Source: Nostoc sp. FACHB-110
GTDB taxonomy: Bacteria; Cyanobacteriota; Cyanobacteriia; Cyanobacteriales; Nostocaceae
DNA length: 64,000 bases
Reading direction: 5' to 3'
Assembly: GCF_014697425.1 (NCBI RefSeq)
Contig: NZ_JACJRU010000032.1
Span: 23,514-87,513, forward strand
The translations under genes were made by a program, and so were the position numbers. Shown piece by piece: positions 18,176 through 27,257 of the stretch; the stretch's first letter is position 1; each line of letters starts with the position of its first letter. The notes beneath the pieces are model-generated. The model saw only the letters and a list, made by a program, of their open reading frames with translations. It searched no databases and was not told where the DNA came from.

Positions 18176-18406
18176 TTGGACTGGATGTATGATGCACTTT
18201 CATATTTTCCGAAAAGTATAGGTACAATAGTTAGATGGTTTGGGGAAATAGTCGGTTATTTTGACGGAAAAACCACTAGTGGTGCTGTAGAAGGAATTAA
18301 TAATAAACTCAAGTTAATAAAAAGGCTTGGATATGGCTTTCGTAATTTTAGCAATTTCAGATTACGCAGTTTATTAAACTGGCACTTTACTATTAATTCT
18401 CCATAA
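18176..18406 (+). pseudogene. ISL3-family transposase C-terminal fragment
   Basis: 76 codons ending in the conserved C-terminus of ISL3-type DDE transposases: TTSGAVEGINNKLKLIKRLG, then YGFRNFSNFRLRSLLNW. The glutamate in VEGINNK is the last acidic residue of the DDE triad. The intact enzyme is about 400 residues, so this is a remnant. Its stop abuts the 5'-truncated DUF928 gene, suggesting that the insertion removed that gene's start. Confidence 0.85.
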
Positions 18407-18409
18407 AAT

Positions 18410-19157
18410 TAACCGAAGAACCAAAAAACCTTTAGTAAACCAAAAAAAGCCTCGCCCAAATCAAAATCAAAACACCAGAGCAAAAGTCACTTTCGTTCAA
18501 CCACCTCTAGGACAAAGAACGCCGAAAGGAACTGTACCTGGCGGAAGTCGTGGCTGCCCACAAGCTGCCCCTAATCCCTTTACTGCTATAGTTCCAGTTA
18601 CTAAGTATTCCCATAAAACTCAATTGCGTTGGGGTCTAACAACTGAGGCTCACCCTACTTTCTGGTATTACCTGCCTTATGAATCTGAGTCGATAACTTC
18701 AGCCAAATTATTTCTGCGTGATCGCACGAATCGTAAACTCTACGATACTTCTGTGAAATTAACGGGAACACCAGGATTTGCGAGTATTTCACTTCCAGAT
18801 ACTGCACCATCATTAGAAAATAACCAATAGTATCAGGTAGATTTGCTAATTGATATTTCTTGCTTTAGTGATTCAGATACCCAAAGGCTAATTGCACAAG
18901 CATGGGTGAAAAGGGAGGCATCAACTCCAGCACTTAACAAAGAGTTACAGAGTGCCACAACATTGGAAAAAGCAATCCTTTATGCCAAAAATGGCTTTTG
19001 GTTTGAGGCGCTAACAACTGTAGCTGAACTTCGCCGTAGTAATCCACAAGATCCACAGTGGAGTCACCTGTTACAGTCCGCAGATTTTGGAGATTTTGCC
19101 AATGAACCAATAGTAAATTGTTGCATTTCTCAAAAATCGGTTCCAAATCCAGAGTAA
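18410..19157 (+). pseudogene. DUF928 gene, 5'-truncated and amber-interrupted
   Basis: The frame runs from just after the transposase fragment and has the DUF928 signatures PGGSRGCPQ, LTTEAHPTFWYYLPY and FASISLPDTAPSLE. It meets TAG at 18828-18830 and continues in the same frame with YQVDLLIDISCFSD, TTLEKAILYAKNGFWFEALT and TVAELRRSNPQD. DUF928 proteins are cyanobacterial, about 250 residues, usually exported. Here the signal peptide is missing and the frame is cut once, so the gene is dead. The intact phrases on both sides of the stop indicate recent decay. Confidence 0.85.
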
Positions 19158-19396
19158 TTGAAAGCGCTGTTATTTGTATTGTCAATTTTGCGTGTAAATT
19201 CTTATAAAAACTTTTATAAAGATGAGCAAGGTATTGCAGAAAATGAGTAGTAGTAGCTTGAAATAGAGATAAGAACATCGCAATATACAAATGATGAAAA
19301 CTCCATTTCAGTTTGATATAAGTGTTGATCAAGGCTTACATTGCCCATAAAAGTATACCACAACTATCTAGTAAGTAGTTTTACCATACTAAAGTC

Positions 19397-20641
19397 ATGA
19401 ACTTAAATTTACTGAAACCAAAACGCATTTTCTCGTTGAGTTTATTTTCTGCTGTTATATTTCTTTCTGGACTTCCTAGCCTAGCTTTGACTGTCCAAGA
19501 AGTACCTAATCCTCGACAAAAGAATGGTAGTTGGGTAACAGATATGGCAGGAATACTCAATGATGAGACAGAAACCCAAATCAATCAAATGATCTCTCAA
19601 TTAGAGGCAAAAAACGGTGCAGAAATGGCAGTAGTAACTGTACCAAAAACCGCCCCAGCAGCATCTCCAAGAGAATTTGCTACGGAATTATTTAATAAGT
19701 GGGGAATTGGTAAGAAAGAACAAAATAATGGTGTATTGTTTTTAATATCAATCAGCGATCGCCGAGTTGAAATAGAGACAGGTTATGGGATAGAAGCGAT
19801 TTTACCCGATGCCAAAGTAGGGAATATTATTGATACTCAAATTATTCCTCGATTCAAAAAAGCAGATTTTGCAGGGGGTACACTGGCTGGAACAAAAGCA
19901 TTGATAGTAGTTTTAGAGTCTGAGTCACCGTCCACAAATGGAGAACAAACTCCTCTTGAGGTAGCAACTCCAAACCAAACAATTCCAGAAGTACAAGAAA
20001 CTTCAAATGACGGCACTTTTTGGGAATCTTTAGTTAGTGGAAGTGGGATATTTGCATTAGTAATAGGAAGTATTATTTATCTAAAACGCCCTCGAAAAAT
20101 TGCTATCGAGCCATCAGGATATACACGTAAAAAGCAGGGCAACTACATCTTTGTATGTGCTGATTGTCAACAGCCGATGGTAAAAGTGGACGAAACCATA
20201 GTCGAACCACATCTAAGTAAACCAAAAAAAACAGCACAAAACATTGGTAGTGTCAGATTTGAAGGTTGGGGATGTCCCCATTGCAGCCAGAATCTCACTG
20301 GTAAGGGATTTCATCTCATTGCCCTTGAGTCCTCTTCATCTCGCTTTAGAAACTGTCCACATTGTCAAGAGTTGACTGTCATTCGGACTGAGAAGACCGT
20401 TAAACAAGCTACACAATATAGTTCAGGTAAACGATTAATTATTGACGATTGTCAAAGTTGTTCTTATAACCACCAAACAGAGGAAACAATTCCTCCCCTC
20501 CCGCCACCTCCGCCACCACCTCCGCCATCATCACCCAGCAGTTCTTCGGTTAGTAGTAGTGGGAGTAGTGGAAGCAGTAGCGGTGGAAGCAGTTTCGGTG
20601 GTGGTAGTAGCGGCGGAGGTGGTGCTGGTGGCGGTTGGTAA
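19397..20641 (+). CDS. TPM-domain (YgcG-like) membrane protein with glycine-rich tail
   Basis: A 414-residue protein. A signal peptide (about 1-31) is followed by a TPM domain (PF04536, about 40-175) starting with VTDMAGILNDETETQINQMI. It includes NNGVLFLISISDRRVEIETG and IDTQIIPRFKKADFAGG. A transmembrane helix lies near 210-228, after which are two CxxC pairs (CADCQQPM; CPHCSQN) and CPHCQE plus CQSC, suggesting zinc ribbons. The C-terminus is a proline run, then a Ser/Gly-rich tail ending GGGGAGGGW. TPM proteins include a photosystem-associated phosphatase in plants. YgcG-type proteins are membrane-bound and of unclear function. Monocistronic. Confidence 0.9.
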   Translation: MNLNLLKPKRIFSLSLFSAVIFLSGLPSLALTVQEVPNPRQKNGSWVTDMAGILNDETETQINQMISQLEAKNGAEMAVVTVPKTAPAASPREFATELFNKWGIGKKEQNNGVLFLISISDRRVEIETGYGIEAILPDAKVGNIIDTQIIPRFKKADFAGGTLAGTKALIVVLESESPSTNGEQTPLEVATPNQTIPEVQETSNDGTFWESLVSGSGIFALVIGSIIYLKRPRKIAIEPSGYTRKKQGNYIFVCADCQQPMVKVDETIVEPHLSKPKKTAQNIGSVRFEGWGCPHCSQNLTGKGFHLIALESSSSRFRNCPHCQELTVIRTEKTVKQATQYSSGKRLIIDDCQSCSYNHQTEETIPPLPPPPPPPPPSSPSSSSVSSSGSSGSSSGGSSFGGGSSGGGGAGGGW

Positions 20642-20901
20642 GGGAATGCCGAGAACTAATTTATGGTTGTCAGTCCCTACTCAACGGTGTCCAATTACCA
20701 GAAGGCACAAAAGCTGCCCAATATTGCGGATGCTCGTACTCCTGACTGTTGAGCATCTCTAACTGTGCAGCACGTAGAGATAATCAGTTTATTCAATACC
20801 ATTGCCAAAATAAGAGCATGAAAAGGTAGATCGTTTCGTAGTATTGTTACATTGTATACGGCGTTGACAAATACGCTCGCCCTACTGCCCACTACCAACC
20901 A

Positions 20902-21369
20902 TCATGCCACCCCAACAGTTTCATTAAATGACCGCACAATATAAACAATCCCATCAGCATCATCATCCCCAAAAGCTCCCTCCAATCCTTCGTAGTGCAG
21001 ATCAGTGAATGGTGGTTCATAGAGCAGTCCCGCATCCATTACACCGTTTTGAGTCAGGTAATCAATGATGGTTTCTACAAACCGAATCTGAGTAGCATTG
21101 AAACTACTGCCCTCCAAATATCTACCAAATGCCTGCTTCGCAGCATTTCTGTCTAACCCAACCAACTGGCGAATGAACAGCTTGAGGTTGAGGTTTTTCC
21201 CGCAGACCTCCTCAAATCGCTCCTGGCTTTCAATGGCTTCAGCATTGAACAGCAGTTCTTCTAGGGATGCTAAATTGGTATCTGTTAACGGGATATTGCG
21301 TTTGATCTTGGCGATCACGGCGATGGTTTTCATGCTCCCGAATATACGCAGGTTTTTGAGATAGCACAA
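20902..21369 (-). pseudogene. Orphan C-terminus of a type I restriction HsdR subunit
   Basis: 155 codons matching the C-terminal helical domain of EcoEI-type HsdR proteins (PF08463): LESLEELLFNAEAIES-like start, then VGLDRNAAKQAFGRYLEG, IDYLTQNGVMDAGLLYEPPF and FNETVGVA at the end. Full HsdR is 800-1000 residues with helicase and nuclease domains, all absent here; no hsdM or hsdS is nearby. The isolated domain normally contacts the methylase. It is most likely a relic of a restriction system that preceded the cassette to its right. Confidence 0.82.
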
Positions 21370-21563
21370 ATTCGATATTTCAGGTTTTTACCTATGCAGA
21401 GATAGCCAACTGGCTAAATACGAATATTTAAAAGTATCAAACAGAACAGACAAACTGGACACTATACTTAAAATATGGCATAGTAGTAAACAAAGTGATT
21501 TAAAAATAATTAATAAATAATTTGTAGTTTAAAATAGCTGAACTTAAAACTTAGAAATATTTT

Positions 21564-22820
21564 ATGCAAGTCAGACAAGAGATTTTTGATACCTACTGGC
21601 GATTTGCTGCTCTGAGACAAGAAGTATTTTTTAACAAAATTAAGAATTTATCACAGCCTTGGACAGATGATCCCATTATTCAAACTTACAAATTCTGTAA
21701 TGCCTATAGAGCAAGTGATCGGGTTTCTCAATATCTTATAAAAAATATAATCTACGATAATAGTAGAAATAAAAATGAAGAAGAAGTCCTGTTTAGAATT
21801 TTTTTATTTAAAATATTTAATAAGATAGAAACTTGGGAATATATAGAAAGTAAGTTAGATAATCATATTACCCTAAAATCTTTTAATTTTAATTTGTATT
21901 CTCAAATATTACAAGAAGCAAAGGATAGTGGATATTCAATTTATACTAGTGCATATATGTCTTGTGCTAGCAAAAAATTTGGTTATGAGAACAAACATCA
22001 AAACCACTTGTCTTTAATTGACAAGATAATTTTTCAGGATCGGATAATTGCTGACATAGTTAAAAGTAAAAGTCTTCAAGAAGTTTTTAACATTATTCAA
22101 GAGTATCCTTTGTTAGGCAAGTTTATGGCTTACCAATTAGCAACTGATATTAACTATAGTGAAATTATTAATTTTGATGAAAATAGTTTTACCATAGCTG
22201 GCCCAGGAGCCGAACGTGGAATCAACAAATGCTTTATTGATAAGAGGGATAAAACTAATGCCGAAATTATCCATTGGATGGTAGAAAATCAAGAGCAAGA
22301 ATTTGAACGTCTAGGTTTAAATTTTCAAACACTTTGGGGTCGTTCGCTAAAGGCTATAGATTGCCAAAATCTATTTTGTGAAACTGATAAGTATTGTAGA
22401 CAAGCATTCCCAGAAATAATAAGTAATCGTAAAAAAATAAAATCTAAATTTACAGCAAATTCTCAGCCTATCAATTATTTTTATCCGCCAAAATGGGGTA
22501 TAAATAATAGAATTAAGCAAACTATAGCTCAAAATTCATTACAATTAAAAACACAGCAACAAATGTTTTTAAACTTGGACGACTCTTTAAATAATCAATG
22601 TATATTGCTTAAAAAAGAATTAAATATTAGTGGTAAACAGTTATTTATAGAAGATAAACTAATCTCTAGTTTATTTATGGTTGAAAATAACGAGTTAGAA
22701 GAAGTAATCCAAGTAAAAAAAAGTTTTAAGCGAGCAAAAAAGCTAAAAAAAATTAATAGCAAAAAAGTTGAAAAAGAAAAATTATTAAAAGATACTTTTA
22801 AACAATTACATTTATTCTAA
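21564..22820 (+). CDS. Putative 5-hydroxymethyl-dU DNA kinase / thymine hypermodification protein
   Basis: A 418-residue protein matching the helical 5-hmdU-DNA kinase / aGPT-pyrophosphorylase type family known from phages with hypermodified thymine. Conserved phrases in order are PWTDDPIIQTYKFCNAYR (32-49), RVSQYLI (53-59), FKIFNKIETWEYIE (82-95), MAYQLATDINYSE (188-200), AGPGAERGINKCF (212-224) and the cysteine-containing QNLFCETDKYCR (268-279). The phage relatives activate 5-hydroxymethyluracil in DNA for later attachment of amines or other groups. The gene is strongly AT-rich compared with its surroundings. It is followed after 19 bp by a DUF1643 gene and then by a MazG-like gene, all on one strand. 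Confidence 0.75.
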   Translation: MQVRQEIFDTYWRFAALRQEVFFNKIKNLSQPWTDDPIIQTYKFCNAYRASDRVSQYLIKNIIYDNSRNKNEEEVLFRIFLFKIFNKIETWEYIESKLDNHITLKSFNFNLYSQILQEAKDSGYSIYTSAYMSCASKKFGYENKHQNHLSLIDKIIFQDRIIADIVKSKSLQEVFNIIQEYPLLGKFMAYQLATDINYSEIINFDENSFTIAGPGAERGINKCFIDKRDKTNAEIIHWMVENQEQEFERLGLNFQTLWGRSLKAIDCQNLFCETDKYCRQAFPEIISNRKKIKSKFTANSQPINYFYPPKWGINNRIKQTIAQNSLQLKTQQQMFLNLDDSLNNQCILLKKELNISGKQLFIEDKLISSLFMVENNELEEVIQVKKSFKRAKKLKKINSKKVEKEKLLKDTFKQLHLF

Positions 22821-22839
22821 TTTTAAAAAATATAATTAT

Positions 22840-23304
22840 ATGGAAAAAACTGCTATTTCTGACGGCAATTATCGTTATTTACTAAGACGCGAATGGGATG
22901 TTAATCATCCACAAATTACTTTTATTATGCTTAATCCGAGTGTTGCTGATGATAAAAAGGATGATCCAACTATTCGTAAATGTATTAAATTCGCTAACTT
23001 ATGGGGTTATGGTTCTTTAGAAGTGGTCAATCTGTTTGCTTACCGCGCTACAAAACCCCGTGATATGCGTCAAGTAAGCGAGCCTATAGGTTTAGATAAT
23101 AATTTTTACCTCTTAAAAGCTACAGAGCGTGCTAAGTTAGTTATTTTGGCATGGGGCATACATGGCAGTTTTCTTAATCGAGATCAAGCAGTGCTTAGTT
23201 TACTTTCTAATAGACAAACTCTTTACTGCTTAGGTCGAACAAAAGCTGGCCAACCACGCCATCCTCTATGGCTGAGTAGTTTTACACAACCAGTTATTTT
23301 CTAA
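22840..23304 (+). CDS. DUF1643 protein
   Basis: A 154-residue protein with the DUF1643 core: YRYLLRREWD at 11-20, then ITFIMLNPSVADDKKDDPTI and RKCIKFANLWGYGSLEVVNL. It continues with FAYRATKP and, near the end, LGRTKAGQPRHPLWLS. DUF1643 occurs in phages and mobile elements; the compact fold with conserved Asn-Pro-Ser, Asp-Pro-Thr and His suggests an enzyme or nucleic-acid-binding role, but none is established as far as I know. It sits 19 bp after the putative DNA kinase, so the two are very likely co-transcribed. Confidence 0.85.
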   Translation: MEKTAISDGNYRYLLRREWDVNHPQITFIMLNPSVADDKKDDPTIRKCIKFANLWGYGSLEVVNLFAYRATKPRDMRQVSEPIGLDNNFYLLKATERAKLVILAWGIHGSFLNRDQAVLSLLSNRQTLYCLGRTKAGQPRHPLWLSSFTQPVIF

Positions 23305-23506
23305 TCCCATACATAAGATTATAGTAGAAATACAGTAGGACAAATAAAGGTATAATTACACATATTCTTATATATTCATATTCTTAAATTCGATAACTTT
23401 ACAGAGGTAATTATTTTTAATTGTTTGTACAAATAATTATATCTGATTTAGCAATATTGCTATTTTTATACTTGAATTAAACAATTAAATTCTGAAAAAT
23501 TTTATT

Positions 23507-24487
23507 ATGAATTTTTCTGACTATCAAATACAAGCAATGAGTACAGACCAGATTCCTGCAACGAAAGGTACTGATTTAATAGTACCTTTACTAGGTTTAG
23601 TAGGAGAAGCTGGCTCGTTAATAACAGAATATAAAAAATATTTACGTGACGGTGATGCACATAAACTTTTTAAAGAGTGTGTAATAGAAGAATTAGGTGA
23701 CATACTATGGTATCTCAGTAATTTTGCAAGTAAGTTTAATTTGGATCTAGACGAAATTGCAGAGAATAATTTAAAGAAGTGCCATAATCGTTGGGATTGG
23801 AGAGACTTAGAAAAAACAAGTGGTAAAGCCCCAAATTATATATTCGATAAAAATTTTCCTGAACATGAAAGATTGCCTAGAAACTTAGAGATAGAAATTA
23901 CTGAATTACAAAAAGCTAACTCAGTAATTATGAGAGCATTTATTGACAAACAAAAAATTGGAGATGATCTTACTGATAATGCTATGTTAAGCGATGGTTA
24001 TCGCTTCCATGACATTTTTCATATGTCTTATATGGCAGTATTAGGCTGGTCGCCAGTTATCCGTAGTCTTCTTAAACGAAAACGAAAAAGTAGCCCGGCT
24101 ATTGATGAAGTTGAAGATGGTGGACGTGCAATAGCTATTGAGGAGGGTATATCAGCACTTGTGTTTACTTATGCTAAAGATCATGCCTTTTTAGAAGGTA
24201 TTTCAGCAATAGATTACCAAATCTTAAAGACTGTTAAAAATATGACAGCACATTTAGAAGTGTCAAAGTGTTCACTAGGCGATTGGGAAAAAGCTATTCT
24301 AATGGGATACAAAGTCTGGCGATGTGTAGAAAAAAATAGAGGAGGGACAGTTATTATTGACATTGATGCCAGTTCGATTAGCTATAAGCCGAATAACGGT
24401 TTTAGTTGCTTAGATTTGGCATATAATCCCTCTCAATCATGGATAGTACCTCCTAATCAAGAAGAACACTTAGAAACTAATCTTTAA
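23507..24487 (+). CDS. MazG-like nucleoside triphosphate pyrophosphohydrolase with C-terminal extension
   Basis: A 326-residue protein. Residues 1-105 are MazG-like: GLVGEAGSLITEYKKYL (30-46) and EECVIEELGDILWYLSNFA-like residues 57-74 supply the acidic metal ligands (E34, E61, E62, D65). Residues about 140-300 form a second domain with DGYRFHDIFHMSYMAVLGWS and EDGGRAIAIEEGISALVFTY, rich in His, Asp and Glu, also metal-binding in appearance. This two-domain arrangement is found in phage- and bacterium-encoded MazG-related proteins. MazG enzymes hydrolyse (d)NTPs to NMPs. With the upstream genes it may remove a canonical nucleotide or degrade an alarm nucleotide; this is inference. A 202-bp gap separates it from the DUF1643 gene. 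Confidence 0.82.
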   Translation: MNFSDYQIQAMSTDQIPATKGTDLIVPLLGLVGEAGSLITEYKKYLRDGDAHKLFKECVIEELGDILWYLSNFASKFNLDLDEIAENNLKKCHNRWDWRDLEKTSGKAPNYIFDKNFPEHERLPRNLEIEITELQKANSVIMRAFIDKQKIGDDLTDNAMLSDGYRFHDIFHMSYMAVLGWSPVIRSLLKRKRKSSPAIDEVEDGGRAIAIEEGISALVFTYAKDHAFLEGISAIDYQILKTVKNMTAHLEVSKCSLGDWEKAILMGYKVWRCVEKNRGGTVIIDIDASSISYKPNNGFSCLDLAYNPSQSWIVPPNQEEHLETNL

Positions 24488-24561
24488 CCTTCTCTATCTA
24501 ATCTTTCGCGTTAAGGTATTTCTTTCATTTACTTGAGATGCTTCAGATCAACGCGAATTTT

Positions 24562-26094
24562 TTATCCAGCTATGGTTTCAGCACTAGAAGACAGACGAGA
24601 GCGCAATTGTGCTTCACCGTAAATGTATTGTCCTAGAGCATTGGCTTGACGGGAAGGTGCAGCTAAGTAGGCTTTAACTTGAGCCTCTTTCAACAGACGT
24701 TGTACATCTTCCCAGAAGAATTCGCCGCCACCGCCAGTGACAATCACATCTGTAACACGCTCTGGCAACCAAGCAAGGACACGACTGCAAATGTCACGAG
24801 AAAACATATCTACTAGATTAGGAAGAAAATCATCAAGGTTAGCAGCCTTACTAGCACTTCTGGGACGATAAAAACGTTCGCCCCTGGGTTTATTAACAGC
24901 AGAAATTAATGCCAAAGATTGGCTGTCTGCGCCCTCAATTTCCTTTGCTATCATCTCGTAGAATTTGCTCATTCCAAAATCTTCACTCTTGGAAAGATAT
25001 TTAACAAAGCGGAAATTATCTATTATCAATAAGTCAATGGTTTGAAATCCAATATCAACAATTGCTAAGGAAATTTTTGTAAAATCGAGGCTAGTTTTTG
25101 ACTTTTTAGGTTGAGCTTCAGCCCACAGAAGGCTACCATAGCCTTGTGGCATTACCCAAACTTTAGTAATGTTTAGCCATACAGTTTGACCTCGGAAATT
25201 GAAAATGTGAGTTCCAAGCATCTGGCTAATCAGTTGTGATTTTTCTATTTCAAATTGCTCTAAGGAATAAAAAGGTAAGCTGATTACGACTGAGGTATTG
25301 CCTTCAATTTTTAAGTAAGCAGCACTAATTAACACTTTGATAAGTCCATCTTCAACCTTAGATTTACCGACTCCTAAATTCGCTCCTAACTCTGCTGCTA
25401 ACTGGCCAAAAGCATAAGCACTACCTTGGTATTCCATCCACAAATTACTTAAAGGATTAATAACTTTAGATTCAAATACACTATGACCATGACCATGACC
25501 TTGTTCAAAAGAAAGTTGCTCCACATTAGCAGAAATAAACACTACACTATTAGGTTCATGGCTAACACAAGTCTTTGTGTAAGTTCTTCCTAAATCAACG
25601 CTGAGAATATTTGTATTATCAATACCACTAGGGATTATAATGTTGATTCGTTTATTTAATTCTATTGTATTTAAGATACGTGTACAGTAATCATTAGGAA
25701 CAATAATTAATTCTTCTTGTAACTGAGAGAGGACTTGGTTAGTTTGTTCAACTGCTGTTTGAAAACTAGTTAAAGCATCTACTGTAGGTTCTCTATCTAT
25801 TTCCCACATTAAAAAGATAAGGTTTTGCTGCAAACGTACTGCCAACCGTAAGCAATCTTTTTCTACTTCATCTAAGACGTGTTGATCAGTTAACCTCTTA
25901 ATCTGATTCTTGCTGTCATCAGCTAGTTCATCATATTTCTTTTTTAAAGAAGCGTATTTATCTGTTAATTCATTAGCAATTTTTCTATGATGTTTAGCTG
26001 CTTGTCTATCCTTTTCACCAGCAGCATGAGCAGTAAAAGCACCTGCAACAGCACCAACAGCCAAACCTAATGCACCAAACACAAGAGGAACCAT
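24562..26094 (-). CDS. Membrane-tethered ParM/StbA-like actin-family ATPase
   Basis: A 510-residue protein. Residues 1-25 are a glycine-zipper hydrophobic segment (FGALGLAVGAVAGAFTA), followed to about 130 by a charged coiled coil. From about 160 comes an actin-like fold: phosphate-1 motif VDLGRTYTKT (about 164), phosphate-2 motif AIVDIGFQTIDLLI (about 342) and adenosine motif VIVTGGGGEFF (about 451). That set is typical of ParM/StbA and Alp12-like plasmid segregation proteins, but those normally lack a membrane anchor. The gene follows an HNH-protein gene on the same strand by 59 bp, probably one operon. Whether it segregates plasmids or acts with the HNH protein is open. Confidence 0.75.
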   Translation of the reverse strand: MVPLVFGALGLAVGAVAGAFTAHAAGEKDRQAAKHHRKIANELTDKYASLKKKYDELADDSKNQIKRLTDQHVLDEVEKDCLRLAVRLQQNLIFLMWEIDREPTVDALTSFQTAVEQTNQVLSQLQEELIIVPNDYCTRILNTIELNKRINIIIPSGIDNTNILSVDLGRTYTKTCVSHEPNSVVFISANVEQLSFEQGHGHGHSVFESKVINPLSNLWMEYQGSAYAFGQLAAELGANLGVGKSKVEDGLIKVLISAAYLKIEGNTSVVISLPFYSLEQFEIEKSQLISQMLGTHIFNFRGQTVWLNITKVWVMPQGYGSLLWAEAQPKKSKTSLDFTKISLAIVDIGFQTIDLLIIDNFRFVKYLSKSEDFGMSKFYEMIAKEIEGADSQSLALISAVNKPRGERFYRPRSASKAANLDDFLPNLVDMFSRDICSRVLAWLPERVTDVIVTGGGGEFFWEDVQRLLKEAQVKAYLAAPSRQANALGQYIYGEAQLRSRLSSSAETIAG

Positions 26095-26153
26095 AAAGAT
26101 TATTATATTTATAAATAAAATAAGTATTGCCGATGGGAAGGAAAATAAATATC

Positions 26154-27137
26154 TTACGAATCAGTTAGTAATTTGCTATCTGCTGATGTTATTCCTAGAG
26201 ATTGGGCAATAGCAATTGAGTCACGTAAACGTTGCATAGCCCCTTCTATTCCTGGTGCAATTGCACGATTTGTTATTTCTTGATTAATTGCTTCTGCTTG
26301 AGATAAAAACTCTAAATTTTTGTTGTGTTCATAAATCAATTCGTCTTCAATTGCTTGTAAATGTTCCAGTTCTTGCTGCGTTAAAGATTCGTAATATATT
26401 CTGACATCCTGTTGATGATCTTCAAGGATTTTAAAAAATTGATGAATCATACCCGCAGTTCCAATAACAGCTAAAGCTGGTGCTGCTGCGGTTAAAGCGA
26501 TCGCAATGGGTGGACAAGCTGCCGCGACTGCTGTAGTAGCAAATGCTGTTGCGCCTCCAACTGCACCGCCCACGACTGTATCTTTTAACGTTGCTGTAGC
26601 CGCTTCCTGTGCAGAAATTTCTCCTCGAACTACGCACAGTGCATGAGTTAAAAGCGAAAAAGGTAGAGATGTCATCGCGCCTACAGCAGCCCCCACAGGT
26701 GCAGCTTGAAAACCTGCTTTGGCTGCTCCCTTTAGATTGTCAAAATGCCATTTAGCATCTAATCTCATCTTCTCTTGCCAGGTCATGGTTTTAGCACCAC
26801 GAGCAATGTTGTCTTTGGCGTTTTCCCATTTAATATTGTTGGGATTATTAGATCCACCTTTACTATGGGGTTTAATATGGCTGGCGTGTTTATCTGATAA
26901 GTACTGCTCGACATTACTAGCCGCAGATTTTCCGTCAACCCCTGCACCTTGGGAAGGTGGGATATTCTCTAACATTTTTTGAGCTTCCATCCCAGTTCTT
27001 ATCGGTTCGCCAGGTCTAATCCCACCTTTATATATTCTGCGTGCTGTACTTAAAGGTAAATCTGTTAATTGAGCGTGCTGAATTTTAGTTGTGGCAGCTG
27101 CATTAACAGCAGAATTGCGATGGGAATCGTTGGTCAT
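26154..27137 (-). CDS. HNH-type protein with glycine-rich hydrophobic segments
   Basis: A 327-residue protein. Residues 84-114 (HASHIKPHSKGGSNNPNNIK, then ENAKDNIARG) match an HNH endonuclease core: histidine pair, GGS, Asn-rich turn and Asn-x-x-x-Gly. The zinc-knuckle cysteines of some HNH enzymes are absent. Residues about 140-165 and 185-235 are hydrophobic, Gly/Ala rich and likely membrane-inserting. The last 90 residues are helical and acidic (TQQELEHLQAIEDELIYEHN). The combination of a nuclease core with membrane segments resembles toxins or effectors. First gene of a likely operon with the ParM-like gene; an AAGGA lies upstream of ATG 27137. Confidence 0.65.
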   Translation of the reverse strand: MTNDSHRNSAVNAAATTKIQHAQLTDLPLSTARRIYKGGIRPGEPIRTGMEAQKMLENIPPSQGAGVDGKSAASNVEQYLSDKHASHIKPHSKGGSNNPNNIKWENAKDNIARGAKTMTWQEKMRLDAKWHFDNLKGAAKAGFQAAPVGAAVGAMTSLPFSLLTHALCVVRGEISAQEAATATLKDTVVGGAVGGATAFATTAVAAACPPIAIALTAAAPALAVIGTAGMIHQFFKILEDHQQDVRIYYESLTQQELEHLQAIEDELIYEHNKNLEFLSQAEAINQEITNRAIAPGIEGAMQRLRDSIAIAQSLGITSADSKLLTDS

Positions 27138-27257
27138 GAATTTTAAATTCCTTGGCTTTTAGCTAAAACATGACATAGCCTAACCTTCTTAATATTCCCA
27201 ATTGCCTTTAGTTAAAAACTATTTTTTATCAAGTTATTATGAATATTTTGAGTTGCA

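Noticed and set aside
20442..20762. Val/Ala-rich frame overlapping the end of the TPM gene
   Set aside because: A shifted reading of the Ser/Gly-rich tail codons.
24562..26094. HSP70/DnaK identity for the actin-like protein
   Set aside because: The nucleotide motifs also fit that superfamily, but the spacing, the missing substrate-binding domain and the plasmid setting favour ParM/StbA.
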